A stretch of DNA of 55,724 nt, from positions 1 to 55,724 of the forward strand of contig ONAB01000023.1 in assembly GCA_900315705.1 (NCBI GenBank), in the 5' to 3' direction. This document shows positions 1 to 8,801 of the stretch, one piece after another. Below the pieces are notes generated by a model. That model searched no databases. It worked only from the letters and a program-made list of their open reading frames with translations, and was not told the DNA's origin. Origin of the DNA: an uncultured Bacteroidales bacterium. GTDB taxonomy: Bacteria; Bacteroidota; Bacteroidia; Bacteroidales; WCHB1-69. The translations under genes and the position numbers were made by a program. How positions within the stretch are numbered: the stretch's first letter is position 1; each line of letters begins with the position of its first letter.

Positions 1-192
1 GAATCTTAATTCTCCCGTTGTGCAGTACTGGATAAGCCCCAGCATTATATCCCCAGCCCCTATGCTGCCATACACATACAAGGAGTGGTAATACTTATTT
101 TCATTTTTCTGCACTACGGTGTCTTCTTGAGCCATCAGCTGTCCTGTTAACAGTAAGGTGATGGATATGAGAATGATTTTTCTTTTATTCAT
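1..192 (-). CDS. Secreted protein of unknown function, 3' truncated by window edge
   Basis: The frame reads from an ATG at 192 and is still open after 64 codons at the window edge. Residues 1-22 form a clear Sec signal peptide (MNKRKIILISITLLLTGQLMA, cleavage near AQ). The following residues (YHSLYVYGSIGAGD) resemble the first strand of an outer-membrane barrel, but too little is present to name a family. It begins 39 bases after the stop of the RHS protein gene and runs in the same direction, the place where immunity or partner genes usually sit behind a polymorphic toxin. That role is an inference from position only; a secreted immunity protein would be unusual, so a separate surface protein is equally possible. 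Confidence 0.7.
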   Translation of the reverse strand, partial: MNKRKIILISITLLLTGQLMAQEDTVVQKNENKYYHSLYVYGSIGAGDIMLGLIQYCTTGELRF

Positions 193-231
193 TTAAAAAT
201 AGATGTAGGTTATACATAAGATAGTCGTAGA

Positions 232-3200
232 TTACCATAAAGTGTTTCCGTTTCCTGTTCCGAAATACCAAAACCAAGTTGGGTCAATGTCTAAGACTTT
301 GAACCAGAAAGCACGCCCTCCTGTTAAACAGTCGTGAGCGAACCTGTTTTGAAAAACGTGTCTAATTACTTCCGAATTATATCCAAGTTGAAAAGCCCCT
401 ATCCCAAAATTGAGCACACCTGCTCGTTGGTTTGCGTTATTTGCATCTAATTGACTGTATGCATTATGTCCTATATCATCATTCCAAAAAACAGTTTCTG
501 GATTAGCATATCGAACATCATCACTAATCCCAGGATCTCCAGTAAACATTTTAAGATTGGCGGAAAAAAATCCGAATTTCATTTGTATTGCAGCAGAACG
601 CCATCTGTCACCCCCATCTGCATTATAGACACCTAACACCTTGCCAACACCAAACAATTGGTCATTCTCATATGAGATGCCTGTGAAGGCATCGCCTATC
701 ATTATTTTATTCGTAATCTGAGAGTATTCCCCTGCGGTAAATCGAGTACCCGAAATGCTTGCCACACCATACAAGCGAATTTCGGCCCCGTCGCGGAATT
801 CCCATCCGTTATATTTGCCGTAGGCGTTATCGCCAAAATAGTAACTAACACCACCGTGCCAGCGGTAATCCAATATGCCGCCAGGCCCAAACGAAGCATC
901 AAACCCGATATGGTTGCAGGAACCAAAACCGTAACTAAACTTGAAAGCAACAGGTGAGACTAATTTCTGCATCTCATAACCAATATTGGTACTTGAGAAG
1001 GCCACGGAGGTCCCTAATAAAGATGCTGCCGTAGAGACAGCCCCTCCTGTCAAGAAATCTAATCCTAAACCAATCAGCAGATTCTGCCACCATTTCAACT
1101 TCTCTCCGCTCGGGTCCACATACTGCAGCGGGTTGTTCAGGCAGTAGGAGTAGCGGTTGAAACTCTGTGTGAAATCCGGTGCCTGAACGAAATTGTCCGG
1201 AGAGAAGAAGCGGGCGATCACGGGGTCGTAGAGCCTCCCGTTCATATTGATGATGTTCAACTCCGCGTAGTGCTCGTGGCCGGTAAAGCCGCGCTCAAAG
1301 CGGAAGGTGCCCGCCAGGGTGCTGGCAAGAGAGGTTGAGTCGAATACCGTCCAGTTGGTGTCGGCCTTCGCGTTGCCCCACGGGTCGAAGTGCAGGGCAC
1401 GCACCACCTGCTTGTCGGCATTGGTGAGGTGCGTGTAACTGCCCAACCGGTCGGGGTGTACGTAATAGAGACTGTCCACCCCGTTGCGGCGCACGCAGAG
1501 GGCGGCCAGGCCGTTGGCACCATAGATGTAGTTGTAATGGGTGGTCACCCCGGCGGCGTCCACCTCCTTCTCATAGTTGGCGCTGATATAGTAGCGGGTG
1601 CGCTCCACAACACCGTTGCGCTTGAACACCGCCTTCACCCGCTGCCCGTCGTGGCCATACTCCAACAGGACCTCCAAGTCACCCTCTGTTATCTGCGAGG
1701 GCTGGTTGAAGAGGTTGTACTCCGTCTCGCACTGGGATGCGGGTATGGCGTCCGGAAAGTCGGCGGAGGGTGTAATGGAGGTCACGGCGTGCGGCTTGTC
1801 GCTGTCGTACTGGTATGTGCCCGCCAGCGTGTTGCCAGTGATGTTGCCCTGCGAATCGTACGCGGTTGAGAAGGTCTGTGCGGCACCATTCAGCGTGCCT
1901 TGTGAGAAGGAGGTCAGCCGATTGAGGTTGTCGTACTGGAACGTCTCGTACTGGCTGTTCTTCTGGGTGCGCTGCGCAAGACGTCCTTTGGTGTCATATT
2001 GGTAGCGGAAGTTCTGAATAGTGCTGTCAATGTCAAAGTTGTATTCCTCATACATAGGAGGGTCGTTAAAACTCAATGGCCCGACAACAGGCGGAAAATC
2101 AGGAAGAACGGGATGGTCCGGATTCTGCTGGTAAATCTTGATACCCGTGTTGATGCGGGTGAGCATCCCGAAAGTGTTGTACTCGTAGTCGGTGGCCGTG
2201 CCATTACCGTAACCGCAGCGGGTGGGTTGTAGGTACAGGTTGCGCGAATAGACCTTGTAGAGTTGCTTGGAGTCACTGGTGCGGGTCACGGTTTCTAACA
2301 GTCCCTTGTCATTGTATTCATATCGGATGGCAAACCCGTCGGGGAAAGTAAGCGTGTCGGTCTGCCCGTTGGCATTGTAGGTCTGCGACTCGGTGTAGGA
2401 GGTTCCGTCGATGTAACGGGTGTGCTGCGAAGGGCGTCCCAAGCCATCATACGTGAAGAACTCAGCCGTATTACCGTCGTATTGTATGTAATGGAGTTGT
2501 CCACGTCCCCGGTTGGTGGTGCTGAAGGGATCGTATGCGTAGTTCCAGATGTGCGTTTCGCCTGCCGGACCCGAAAGCCTTTTCTGCGTCACCCGCCCAA
2601 TCAGGTCGTATTGCAGGGTGGTGGTGTCGCCGCGTGCGTCCACCTGGCGCACAAGCTCACCGAAAGCGTTGTAGGCATAGCGTGTGGTGTCTGCATCAGG
2701 ATCTGCGAGCAGCAACCTGTTTCCGCTCTGACTGGTCAGCACAGTGGTGGTGTGTCCGCCGACGGATACATTGGAGCGCAGGACGGTCTGGCCATCGTAA
2801 ACCTCATAGCCGTATGTGTACTGTATTGTGCCGCCCGGGTCTGTGGCGCTTACAACTCTTCCCGCAGCATCCAGCGTCCTGACAGTGTTTGTCTGTCTCA
2901 GGTTGTCGTGAACGGTAGTAGTCCGGCCAGAGTAAGAGTATGACAGATCTGTATAGGGCGCCGTCTCGTATGACAGTCTGCCAAACAAATCATATCCGTA
3001 AGTGTGCCAAATCTTGTTTGCTTCAAGTGCCCCTCGTAGATAGGGAGCGGAGGTGCGGTATATTGTACCATCGGAGTTATAGCGCGTATCGTGGTAGAAC
3101 CCGTTTTTGCGGATACACACCTCCCTTCCTGCCAAATCCAGGTATTGCTCGGTATTCGACAGTCCCGTGGTTTTGGTAACAATGCGATAGCGAGCTCCGG

Positions 3201-6200
3201 GAATTTCAGAATCGGTGTACCATTTCCGGGAGATTGTTTTCATAGTGTTGTCGGGATACCATACAGTATCCACCCTTCCGAAAGGATCGTATGAGTATGA
3301 TGTGGTCAGCATATTGGCATCCGTCTCCGTGAGGACAAGGCCCGTTGCAGGATCGTAAGTTTTCCAAGCATAGTGCCCTATGGGATTTATGGCTGTGACG
3401 ACAAATCTTCCTGTGTTGTCATACTGTACAGATGAAATCCTGTCTGCACTCCCTTCCGCTGAAAGGATTGTTCTTCGGACGTTGCCGATCAGATCCATAA
3501 TATCGGCGGTTTCAGTGACGGTGTTCTCACCGTTTTTGGTGGAATATGATATCTGCTCGGCGAGGGAGTTGTAGGAGAATTTTTCCTCACGTACAAGCTG
3601 TAGGTTGGAGTTTCCCATAGAAGTTGTTTCGGCTATAGAGTCTATCAGGGTGGCCGTAGCGCCACTGGACAATGGGATTGAGAGGTAGAAGTACTCAACA
3701 CTGTCTTTGGTCAGGAAATTGGCATCGGCCGTGTCTCGCATCTCCACAGTCTGCTTTGTCAGTCGCCCGTTCCCATTGTATAATCTGGAAGTTTTTGTCA
3801 AACTTCCCTCCAATAGGTTGGTTTCTATTTCCTCTTCAATGGCAAGAAACCTCCTATTAAGTGCCAGCAGAATGCAATGTGGAGTGTATTCAACTGTTGA
3901 GACGAGTGTGTTCCATTTCTTGGTCTTTTTCCGCACTGGCATCAGCACGTCCTGCCACCCTAAACTTGCCATTTGATTTTCCGACCAGACGGTGTCGGAC
4001 AGGTGACGGGTAAGGTCGGTGGTCACGGTCTTGGCAAAGCCCATAATCTGCCGGCGGCGGTAGCTGTACATCGGGTTTTCAAAACTGTATGTGGTGTGGT
4101 GAAGTTGGGAGAGTTGTCCTCCTGTAGCAGTAAGGGTGTCCACCACGCAAAAGTGGTAGGGTGGAGTGTGAAAGTACGAGGAATAGCGGGAACACACGCC
4201 CCGGATGTCCTTGTAGTGCCATTGGCGGTAGGAGCCGTCACCAGCGGTTACCCGCCTGACTTTATGGCGCTGGCCGTCTGCTCTGAAATCATATATAAAA
4301 ACTCTGCTATAGTATCCTAATGCGCTTTTGAGGGCTGCGATGTCTAGACGGCTGTCGCCGTTAAAGTCGCCAAGGAGGATGGGATGGGATGGGTCTGTAC
4401 TGGTGAAAAGGTACGGTTGTTGGAGATAGATGGTGTTGTCATAGAGGAAGTGCAGTGTGTCGCCATAATAACCCCTGCTGAGATAATGGCGGACCTGCAC
4501 ACCTGCAGTGTTTTCTGTAAAGGTTAGGATATCCGCAAGCCCGTCGTTGTTGATGTCGGCAACCTGGAGGGGAAGAGTGTTGCATCTCTGGTACGGGGCA
4601 ACATCCAAAGGAGTTCCATAGGTAAAGCCAATACCGTTGCCGAAGGCCACTTTATATACGTTTTTGGGATCGGAATTGTCGTGATACAGCATATCAGAGA
4701 TGCCGTCGCCGTTGAAATCGCTGAACGCAACTATTCCAATGCCGGAAGGAAGAGTTGTGCGGCGCAAAAGCGTGAACCTGTCATCATCATAATGGTACAA
4801 GGATAGGAATCTGCCAGGAACTGCAAATTCCAGTTGTCCATCCCCGTCAATGTCAAGCAAATAAAATGAACCATCCTCACTTGACCCGTAGGCAACCGAT
4901 GTGCTGCCGTATTCCATACCTATCGCACAGACATAGCCAGTGTTATCAGCAAAAAGCAGCTGTTGACGGTCGTTTCCGAAAAAAGCACCTGTATATATCT
5001 GCCGTATGTCGTTGGTAAAAACCATTGTGTCACCAAAAAGGGTGGTTTGTAACAGTCCATTGGTATAATGAGAAGAGGTGGTAAAAAATTTCTTGCCCTT
5101 TTTAAAAACTGTCAGCACTTCGCTGAACCCATCCCCGTCAATATCGGCGGGCAGGCATTCTCTGACCGACCATCCGTGTTCCGTGTCGGCAAGCAGTGTT
5201 CCTGCATCCACGAATCCATTGCCAGAGTTTCGCAGGAACTGCACTTTGGTGGATTCTTTCTCCACAATGTCGCAGAAACCGTCTTTGTCAATATCGGCAA
5301 CGATATGGCTCTCTTCATATTTCATAGGAAGAGCCAGTCTTGTTATCGTGTCGACAGATCCGTATGTGTCTGTATTCCAGGTGATAAGCGTCGAATTCAG
5401 GACCGTGCCGTCAGCAGCTGCCAGTTGCACATTGGAGAGTCTTTTTGGGGTGTCGTCCGTATAGGCAAAAATGTATTGCCGCACATTCTCGTATCCAGTG
5501 CCGTCATAGTACTGCACCTTGATATTGGACAACAAATGCTCCTGTCGGATTTCATTACCCGCCACAAACGAAGAACCGATATGAATCCCCGTTGTGTATT
5601 CAAACAAAACCCGTGCGTAAGGATTCAGTCCTGCCGCCACATTCCCTGTATAGTCGATGTGATCGATCCATATTTCAGAACCGGAATTACCATAGTGATA
5701 AGTCATATAGTTCCCGTGACTGTCCGTTATTTTGTTGATATACCAACACAGGACGGATGTGCCGACCGTCTGCCGGGAATCCTGACTATAACCGTATTCG
5801 ACAACACTGCCGTCATCAAGGAAAACTTTGAAATACAGAGGACCGTCTCCTTGCTGGCCGTATGAGACAACGGTGGAGTGGTCTTCAAATTCCGGATAAT
5901 ATGTCGTGCCGTCAAAACCATAAGCCGTAGGGTCCAGACAAACCAGTCTGTTTCCGTTCAGCATAAACCGGTCTGTGTAATCCAGGCTGACGGAAGACGA
6001 GGAGTGGTCAAGAAAAGGGGTTTTTTCTGTCCTTTGGATGGCGGAGATGCCTTTCAGGACACAAGATTCACCCAACAAGCCCGTCCCTGCCGTACTGTTG
6101 TATTCCACGCTCAAGTTTGGTTGCATTCCCTTTGTGCCGGGAACCACCTCTATGGGGATGGTGTATGCGGCATTCCCTATTGCTCCAACTCCTGCCTCAT

Positions 6201-6318
6201 AGGGGATTATACCCACGGGAAGGGACGTGTTTTGGGCTACGCTCAACAGGGTCTGACAAAGGAATCCGACAATTATAAAAAAAGCAGCTATTATATTTGA
6301 TTTTGTTCTCATATCCAT
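232..6318 (-). CDS. SpvB/FG-GAP/RHS-repeat surface protein with C-terminal toxin-23-like tip
   Basis: A 2028-residue secreted protein. Residues 1-29 are a signal peptide. About 33-330 is an SpvB-like N-terminal domain; about 340-660 holds at least six FG-GAP/VCBS calcium-type motifs (for example DIDGDGFSEV, DFNGDGISDM, DINNDGLADI); about 680-1640 is a long series of YD repeats; about 1620-1738 is the RHS core ending in the YVDPSGE motif, where RHS cages usually cut off their toxin. The 294 residues from DPSG (1735) to the end resemble, from memory, the polymorphic toxin type 23 domain (GGDRWR, FTGDPG, RHVFQNRFAHD, GTGNGNTLW). There is no T9SS sorting domain. The ATG overlaps the stop of the upstream gene (TAATG at 6316-6320), indicating coupled translation. 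The tip is visibly AT-richer than the RHS body, as expected for an exchangeable toxin tip. RHS identity is certain; toxin activity is inferred. Confidence 0.93.
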   Translation of the reverse strand: MDMRTKSNIIAAFFIIVGFLCQTLLSVAQNTSLPVGIIPYEAGVGAIGNAAYTIPIEVVPGTKGMQPNLSVEYNSTAGTGLLGESCVLKGISAIQRTEKTPFLDHSSSSVSLDYTDRFMLNGNRLVCLDPTAYGFDGTTYYPEFEDHSTVVSYGQQGDGPLYFKVFLDDGSVVEYGYSQDSRQTVGTSVLCWYINKITDSHGNYMTYHYGNSGSEIWIDHIDYTGNVAAGLNPYARVLFEYTTGIHIGSSFVAGNEIRQEHLLSNIKVQYYDGTGYENVRQYIFAYTDDTPKRLSNVQLAAADGTVLNSTLITWNTDTYGSVDTITRLALPMKYEESHIVADIDKDGFCDIVEKESTKVQFLRNSGNGFVDAGTLLADTEHGWSVRECLPADIDGDGFSEVLTVFKKGKKFFTTSSHYTNGLLQTTLFGDTMVFTNDIRQIYTGAFFGNDRQQLLFADNTGYVCAIGMEYGSTSVAYGSSEDGSFYLLDIDGDGQLEFAVPGRFLSLYHYDDDRFTLLRRTTLPSGIGIVAFSDFNGDGISDMLYHDNSDPKNVYKVAFGNGIGFTYGTPLDVAPYQRCNTLPLQVADINNDGLADILTFTENTAGVQVRHYLSRGYYGDTLHFLYDNTIYLQQPYLFTSTDPSHPILLGDFNGDSRLDIAALKSALGYYSRVFIYDFRADGQRHKVRRVTAGDGSYRQWHYKDIRGVCSRYSSYFHTPPYHFCVVDTLTATGGQLSQLHHTTYSFENPMYSYRRRQIMGFAKTVTTDLTRHLSDTVWSENQMASLGWQDVLMPVRKKTKKWNTLVSTVEYTPHCILLALNRRFLAIEEEIETNLLEGSLTKTSRLYNGNGRLTKQTVEMRDTADANFLTKDSVEYFYLSIPLSSGATATLIDSIAETTSMGNSNLQLVREEKFSYNSLAEQISYSTKNGENTVTETADIMDLIGNVRRTILSAEGSADRISSVQYDNTGRFVVTAINPIGHYAWKTYDPATGLVLTETDANMLTTSYSYDPFGRVDTVWYPDNTMKTISRKWYTDSEIPGARYRIVTKTTGLSNTEQYLDLAGREVCIRKNGFYHDTRYNSDGTIYRTSAPYLRGALEANKIWHTYGYDLFGRLSYETAPYTDLSYSYSGRTTTVHDNLRQTNTVRTLDAAGRVVSATDPGGTIQYTYGYEVYDGQTVLRSNVSVGGHTTTVLTSQSGNRLLLADPDADTTRYAYNAFGELVRQVDARGDTTTLQYDLIGRVTQKRLSGPAGETHIWNYAYDPFSTTNRGRGQLHYIQYDGNTAEFFTYDGLGRPSQHTRYIDGTSYTESQTYNANGQTDTLTFPDGFAIRYEYNDKGLLETVTRTSDSKQLYKVYSRNLYLQPTRCGYGNGTATDYEYNTFGMLTRINTGIKIYQQNPDHPVLPDFPPVVGPLSFNDPPMYEEYNFDIDSTIQNFRYQYDTKGRLAQRTQKNSQYETFQYDNLNRLTSFSQGTLNGAAQTFSTAYDSQGNITGNTLAGTYQYDSDKPHAVTSITPSADFPDAIPASQCETEYNLFNQPSQITEGDLEVLLEYGHDGQRVKAVFKRNGVVERTRYYISANYEKEVDAAGVTTHYNYIYGANGLAALCVRRNGVDSLYYVHPDRLGSYTHLTNADKQVVRALHFDPWGNAKADTNWTVFDSTSLASTLAGTFRFERGFTGHEHYAELNIINMNGRLYDPVIARFFSPDNFVQAPDFTQSFNRYSYCLNNPLQYVDPSGEKLKWWQNLLIGLGLDFLTGGAVSTAASLLGTSVAFSSTNIGYEMQKLVSPVAFKFSYGFGSCNHIGFDASFGPGGILDYRWHGGVSYYFGDNAYGKYNGWEFRDGAEIRLYGVASISGTRFTAGEYSQITNKIMIGDAFTGISYENDQLFGVGKVLGVYNADGGDRWRSAAIQMKFGFFSANLKMFTGDPGISDDVRYANPETVFWNDDIGHNAYSQLDANNANQRAGVLNFGIGAFQLGYNSEVIRHVFQNRFAHDCLTGGRAFWFKVLDIDPTWFWYFGTGNGNTLW

Positions 6319-6803
6319 TACCTCCTTACGATTTTCCAGGTTTCAGCGATGCCATCCGTTTTAACATTCAACAGGTAGATGCCTGTAGGATAAGAAGAAA
6401 AATCTATTTTGATGGAAGATGAGCAAAAGGTGCTTTCCTGCAGGATGTGCCCTGCAAGGGAGGAGACCTTGTATTGTCCATTGGTGACAGACTGTTCAAA
6501 TTGAACGGTTATTGTCCCCGACGTTGGGTTGGGGTAAACCGTGACGGCTAAGTCACCGATGTTGTCTGAAAAGAAGTCGCTTTGTTGTTGCGTTGTTCCC
6601 TTTTCTTGCGAGACAAGGGTGGTGTCGCCTGCGGCACTACGCAGTTGTATTACTTTACGCAGCACCCTGTTGCCCACAGCATCGTATTCATACTGCCGTG
6701 GCAAAGCCTGCTGTGCAAAGACAGGGAGGGTTAGTAATAGCAGGATGGAAATCCCTGCAAACCTGAAGAAACCCGAGTTGAGTTTAATAGAGTAATTGCT
6801 CAT
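6318..6803 (-). CDS. Small YD-repeat protein with T9SS type A sorting domain
   Basis: Translation from ATG 6803 gives 161 residues with a good signal peptide (ISILLLLTLPVFAQ), one YD-repeat-like stretch (YEYDAVGNRVLRKV) and a C-terminal T9SS type A sorting domain (VYPNPTSGTITVQF ... GIYLLNVKT ... WKIVRR). T9SS domains direct secretion across the outer membrane and anchoring at the surface in Bacteroidota. An earlier in-frame ATG at 6854 exists, but the two -7 boxes at 6865-6880 would leave almost no leader, and the added residues spoil the signal peptide. Its stop overlaps the start of the RHS gene by one base, so the two proteins are probably made in fixed proportion. It looks like the export-tagged half of a split RHS surface protein; physical interaction is inferred. 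Confidence 0.85.
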   Translation of the reverse strand: MSNYSIKLNSGFFRFAGISILLLLTLPVFAQQALPRQYEYDAVGNRVLRKVIQLRSAAGDTTLVSQEKGTTQQQSDFFSDNIGDLAVTVYPNPTSGTITVQFEQSVTNGQYKVSSLAGHILQESTFCSSSIKIDFSSYPTGIYLLNVKTDGIAETWKIVRR

Positions 6804-6864
6804 AAACAGAATGTTTTTATCAAATTGTGGTACATTTTTCAAATCATTGAACAATTAATCGCGC

Positions 6865-6880
6865 CAAAAATACAAAAATA
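6865..6880 (-). promoter_or_regulatory. Two adjacent Bacteroidetes -7 boxes (TATTTTTG x2)
   Basis: Read on the minus strand, TATTTTTG occurs at 6880-6873 and again at 6872-6865, about 60-75 bases before ATG 6803. Both match TAnnTTTG. No clear -33 TTTG was seen at standard spacing. Presumed promoter of the YD-repeat/RHS gene pair. Confidence 0.5.
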
Positions 6881-6895
6881 TTCTATTAGTTCATA

Positions 6896-7393
6896 TCAAT
6901 CATTCTCGTACGCCGGCGAGTTGCTGAAGAAGAGTCCGGTGAAGGTAAACTGGAGGGTGGTGGAGTCGCGATAGACCATCTGACCGGGAATGTTCAGATA
7001 GTAGTGGTTGTTCTTGTCGTCCGTGTAGTCTAACGAACGGTCGGGCATAAGGAAGAAGTCCTCCGATGTGAGGTCGAACGTGTCGGTCGTGACGGCATTG
7101 ATGGTGTAACCCGCCTGCTGAAGCTGGACTGCAACCGATATAGCACAATAGTTGCCATCTCCCATACAATCCACGTGAATCAAATCGCCTCCATCAAAAA
7201 CGCATCCACTACAGGTCTTCCCATCGTGTCCAATTTGTGTTTGCAATAATGTTGCACTACCTGTTTTCTCATTAGCTGGCAGTGTTATTACGCGGTTGCG
7301 TGATGGTTCGTAGCGGGTCTTTGAGTTGTCCTCTTTCTCGCACGCTCCAAGAATCAAGACTGCGAGCAGTGCTATTGTCCATACTTTTTTCAT
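6896..7393 (-). CDS. Cys-containing lipoprotein of unknown function
   Basis: 165 residues with a lipoprotein signal (MKKVWTIALLAVLILGAC; lipobox LGAC, Cys18). The mature part has a CSGC motif followed by a second cysteine pair (CMGDGNYC) and an otherwise soluble body ending in PAYEND; no family was recognised. The four clustered cysteines could form disulphides in the periplasm or at the surface. It ends 42 bases before the first promoter box of the RHS pair, has its own -7 box (7443-7450) and is divergent from the membrane LytTR regulator gene, which could control it. Function unknown. Confidence 0.75.
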   Translation of the reverse strand: MKKVWTIALLAVLILGACEKEDNSKTRYEPSRNRVITLPANEKTGSATLLQTQIGHDGKTCSGCVFDGGDLIHVDCMGDGNYCAISVAVQLQQAGYTINAVTTDTFDLTSEDFFLMPDRSLDYTDDKNNHYYLNIPGQMVYRDSTTLQFTFTGLFFSNSPAYEND

Positions 7394-7442
7394 AGTTACT
7401 TATTTTTGGTTAGTGATATTCTTCCGCTGTTTTTTTCGAATG

Positions 7443-7450
7443 CAAAAATA
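7443..7450 (-). promoter_or_regulatory. -7 box for the lipoprotein gene
   Basis: TATTTTTG on the minus strand, about 50 bases before ATG 7393. No convincing -33 element at the expected distance. Confidence 0.45.
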
Positions 7451-7658
7451 CTGTCTATACTCAATATTTTTTATCCTTCACCACAACAATATGATGCTTC
7501 ACTCCAAAAATATGACGATTTGTTTTTGAAACAACAGTCAAAACAATTAATAAGTATTTAATATTCACTGATTTTACACACCGGCAACAATTTAATGCAC
7601 CAAAATAATTATTGGGGCATTAAAGTCTATTTCGAAAAAATTAGAAGCGAAAAACAAC

Positions 7659-7666
7659 TATATTTG
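7659..7666 (+). promoter_or_regulatory. -7 box for the LytTR regulator gene
   Basis: TATATTTG, 23 bases before ATG 7690, in the 296-base AT-rich divergent spacer between the lipoprotein and the regulator. The -33 region is not canonical. No other feature was seen in that spacer. Confidence 0.5.
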
Positions 7667-7689
7667 CCGCCGTAATCAATTGAACCGCT

Positions 7690-8775
7690 ATGAAACACCT
7701 TCATACTTTTGTCATCATTTTGTTGAACATTCTGTTTTGCTCTGCCCTGCTTTGGTTTTTCTCAAGAAATGCGTATCTAAGGCCGTATTTAGGCAGCAAT
7801 GCTAAAGAGTTTCTCTCTGGTGTGCTGTTATTAATCATTTTGTACGCCAACTATTATGTATTCTATCCAAAACTGCACAGAAAACACATTATTCTATACT
7901 GGATTACAGTTATTGTTGTCTCATTGGTTGCTGGATGTACCGAGATGGCGGCCGGTTATTCGTATTTCGTGAAATGCCAAGCTTTTCGAATAAATGAAAT
8001 TGGCTTGTTCAAGTGCATTTCAAAACATTTGTTATTAGTTTTCAGCCGAAATCTCGCCTTCAACTTCTTCCCTTTTATGCTTCAGGAAAGGCGACAATTG
8101 CAAAAGACATTGGAAAATGAGGTAAAAGTTGTTTACCAGCATGCCCGGTTGCTCGACGTTTGCGACAAGGATAACAATTGCCGTCACATACCGGTCGATA
8201 ACGTCCTCTATTGCAAGAAAGAGGGGAATTACACGTATGTCTATACAGTGGATGGTGATGTGTTTACCCGCTATTGCTCCATCAAGTATATGGAGCAACA
8301 CTTGGGCTGCAAAGAGTTTATCCGTATATCATCCTCCATTATCGTTCCCTTCAAGTATGTTGCGTTGTGCGATGGTAACACCGTGGTGATGAAGATGATG
8401 CCTTGGATGGAAGAACCCCTTGCCTTCAGTCTGGATATCAATAGGGATCCTCTGATGGCGGATAAGATCAGGGTACACCTCTATACAGACCTAAAGCCAA
8501 TAGGGAAAGGACTGCCCAACATACCAGAAAAAGATAAAAAAAGCCTGTCTGCTCCACCGAAAGACAAACTTGATGCTGTTATCAACTATATCCAGGCACA
8601 TCCGGGATGTCAGGCCAAAGAAATCATCAAACACACCTCTTTTTCCAAGACTACAATGGATCGTTGCCTCCTGCACCTCAAGCAGCAGGGTCTCATCGAG
8701 CACACCGGCAGCAAGAAGAGCGGAGGGTATAAGGCGGTGAGAATGGAGAATGAAGACGTTAGACTTGAGACGTAA
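7690..8775 (+). CDS. Membrane-anchored LytTR regulator with C-terminal winged helix
   Basis: 361 residues. The first about 130 contain four hydrophobic segments (near 5-25, 40-60, 68-92 and 108-128). A LytTR DNA-binding domain follows at about 148-255 (HIPVDNVLYCKKEGNYTYVY, then FIRISSSIIVPFKYV). After a linker, residues about 290-350 look like a winged helix (VINYIQAHPGCQAKEIIKH, then MDRCLLHLKQQGLIEH), similar to MarR/replication-type helices. LytTR domains bind DNA direct repeats and often serve two-component systems; here there is no receiver domain, so the membrane part may be the sensor. The gene is divergent from the lipoprotein/RHS block, which makes that block a possible target. The last residues (NEDVRLET) are encoded by a repeat-like stretch that continues beyond the stop. 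Confidence 0.85.
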   Translation: MKHLHTFVIILLNILFCSALLWFFSRNAYLRPYLGSNAKEFLSGVLLLIILYANYYVFYPKLHRKHIILYWITVIVVSLVAGCTEMAAGYSYFVKCQAFRINEIGLFKCISKHLLLVFSRNLAFNFFPFMLQERRQLQKTLENEVKVVYQHARLLDVCDKDNNCRHIPVDNVLYCKKEGNYTYVYTVDGDVFTRYCSIKYMEQHLGCKEFIRISSSIIVPFKYVALCDGNTVVMKMMPWMEEPLAFSLDINRDPLMADKIRVHLYTDLKPIGKGLPNIPEKDKKSLSAPPKDKLDAVINYIQAHPGCQAKEIIKHTSFSKTTMDRCLLHLKQQGLIEHTGSKKSGGYKAVRMENEDVRLET

Positions 8776-8801
8776 GACTTTAGACTTTAGATCGTAAATC
8801 G

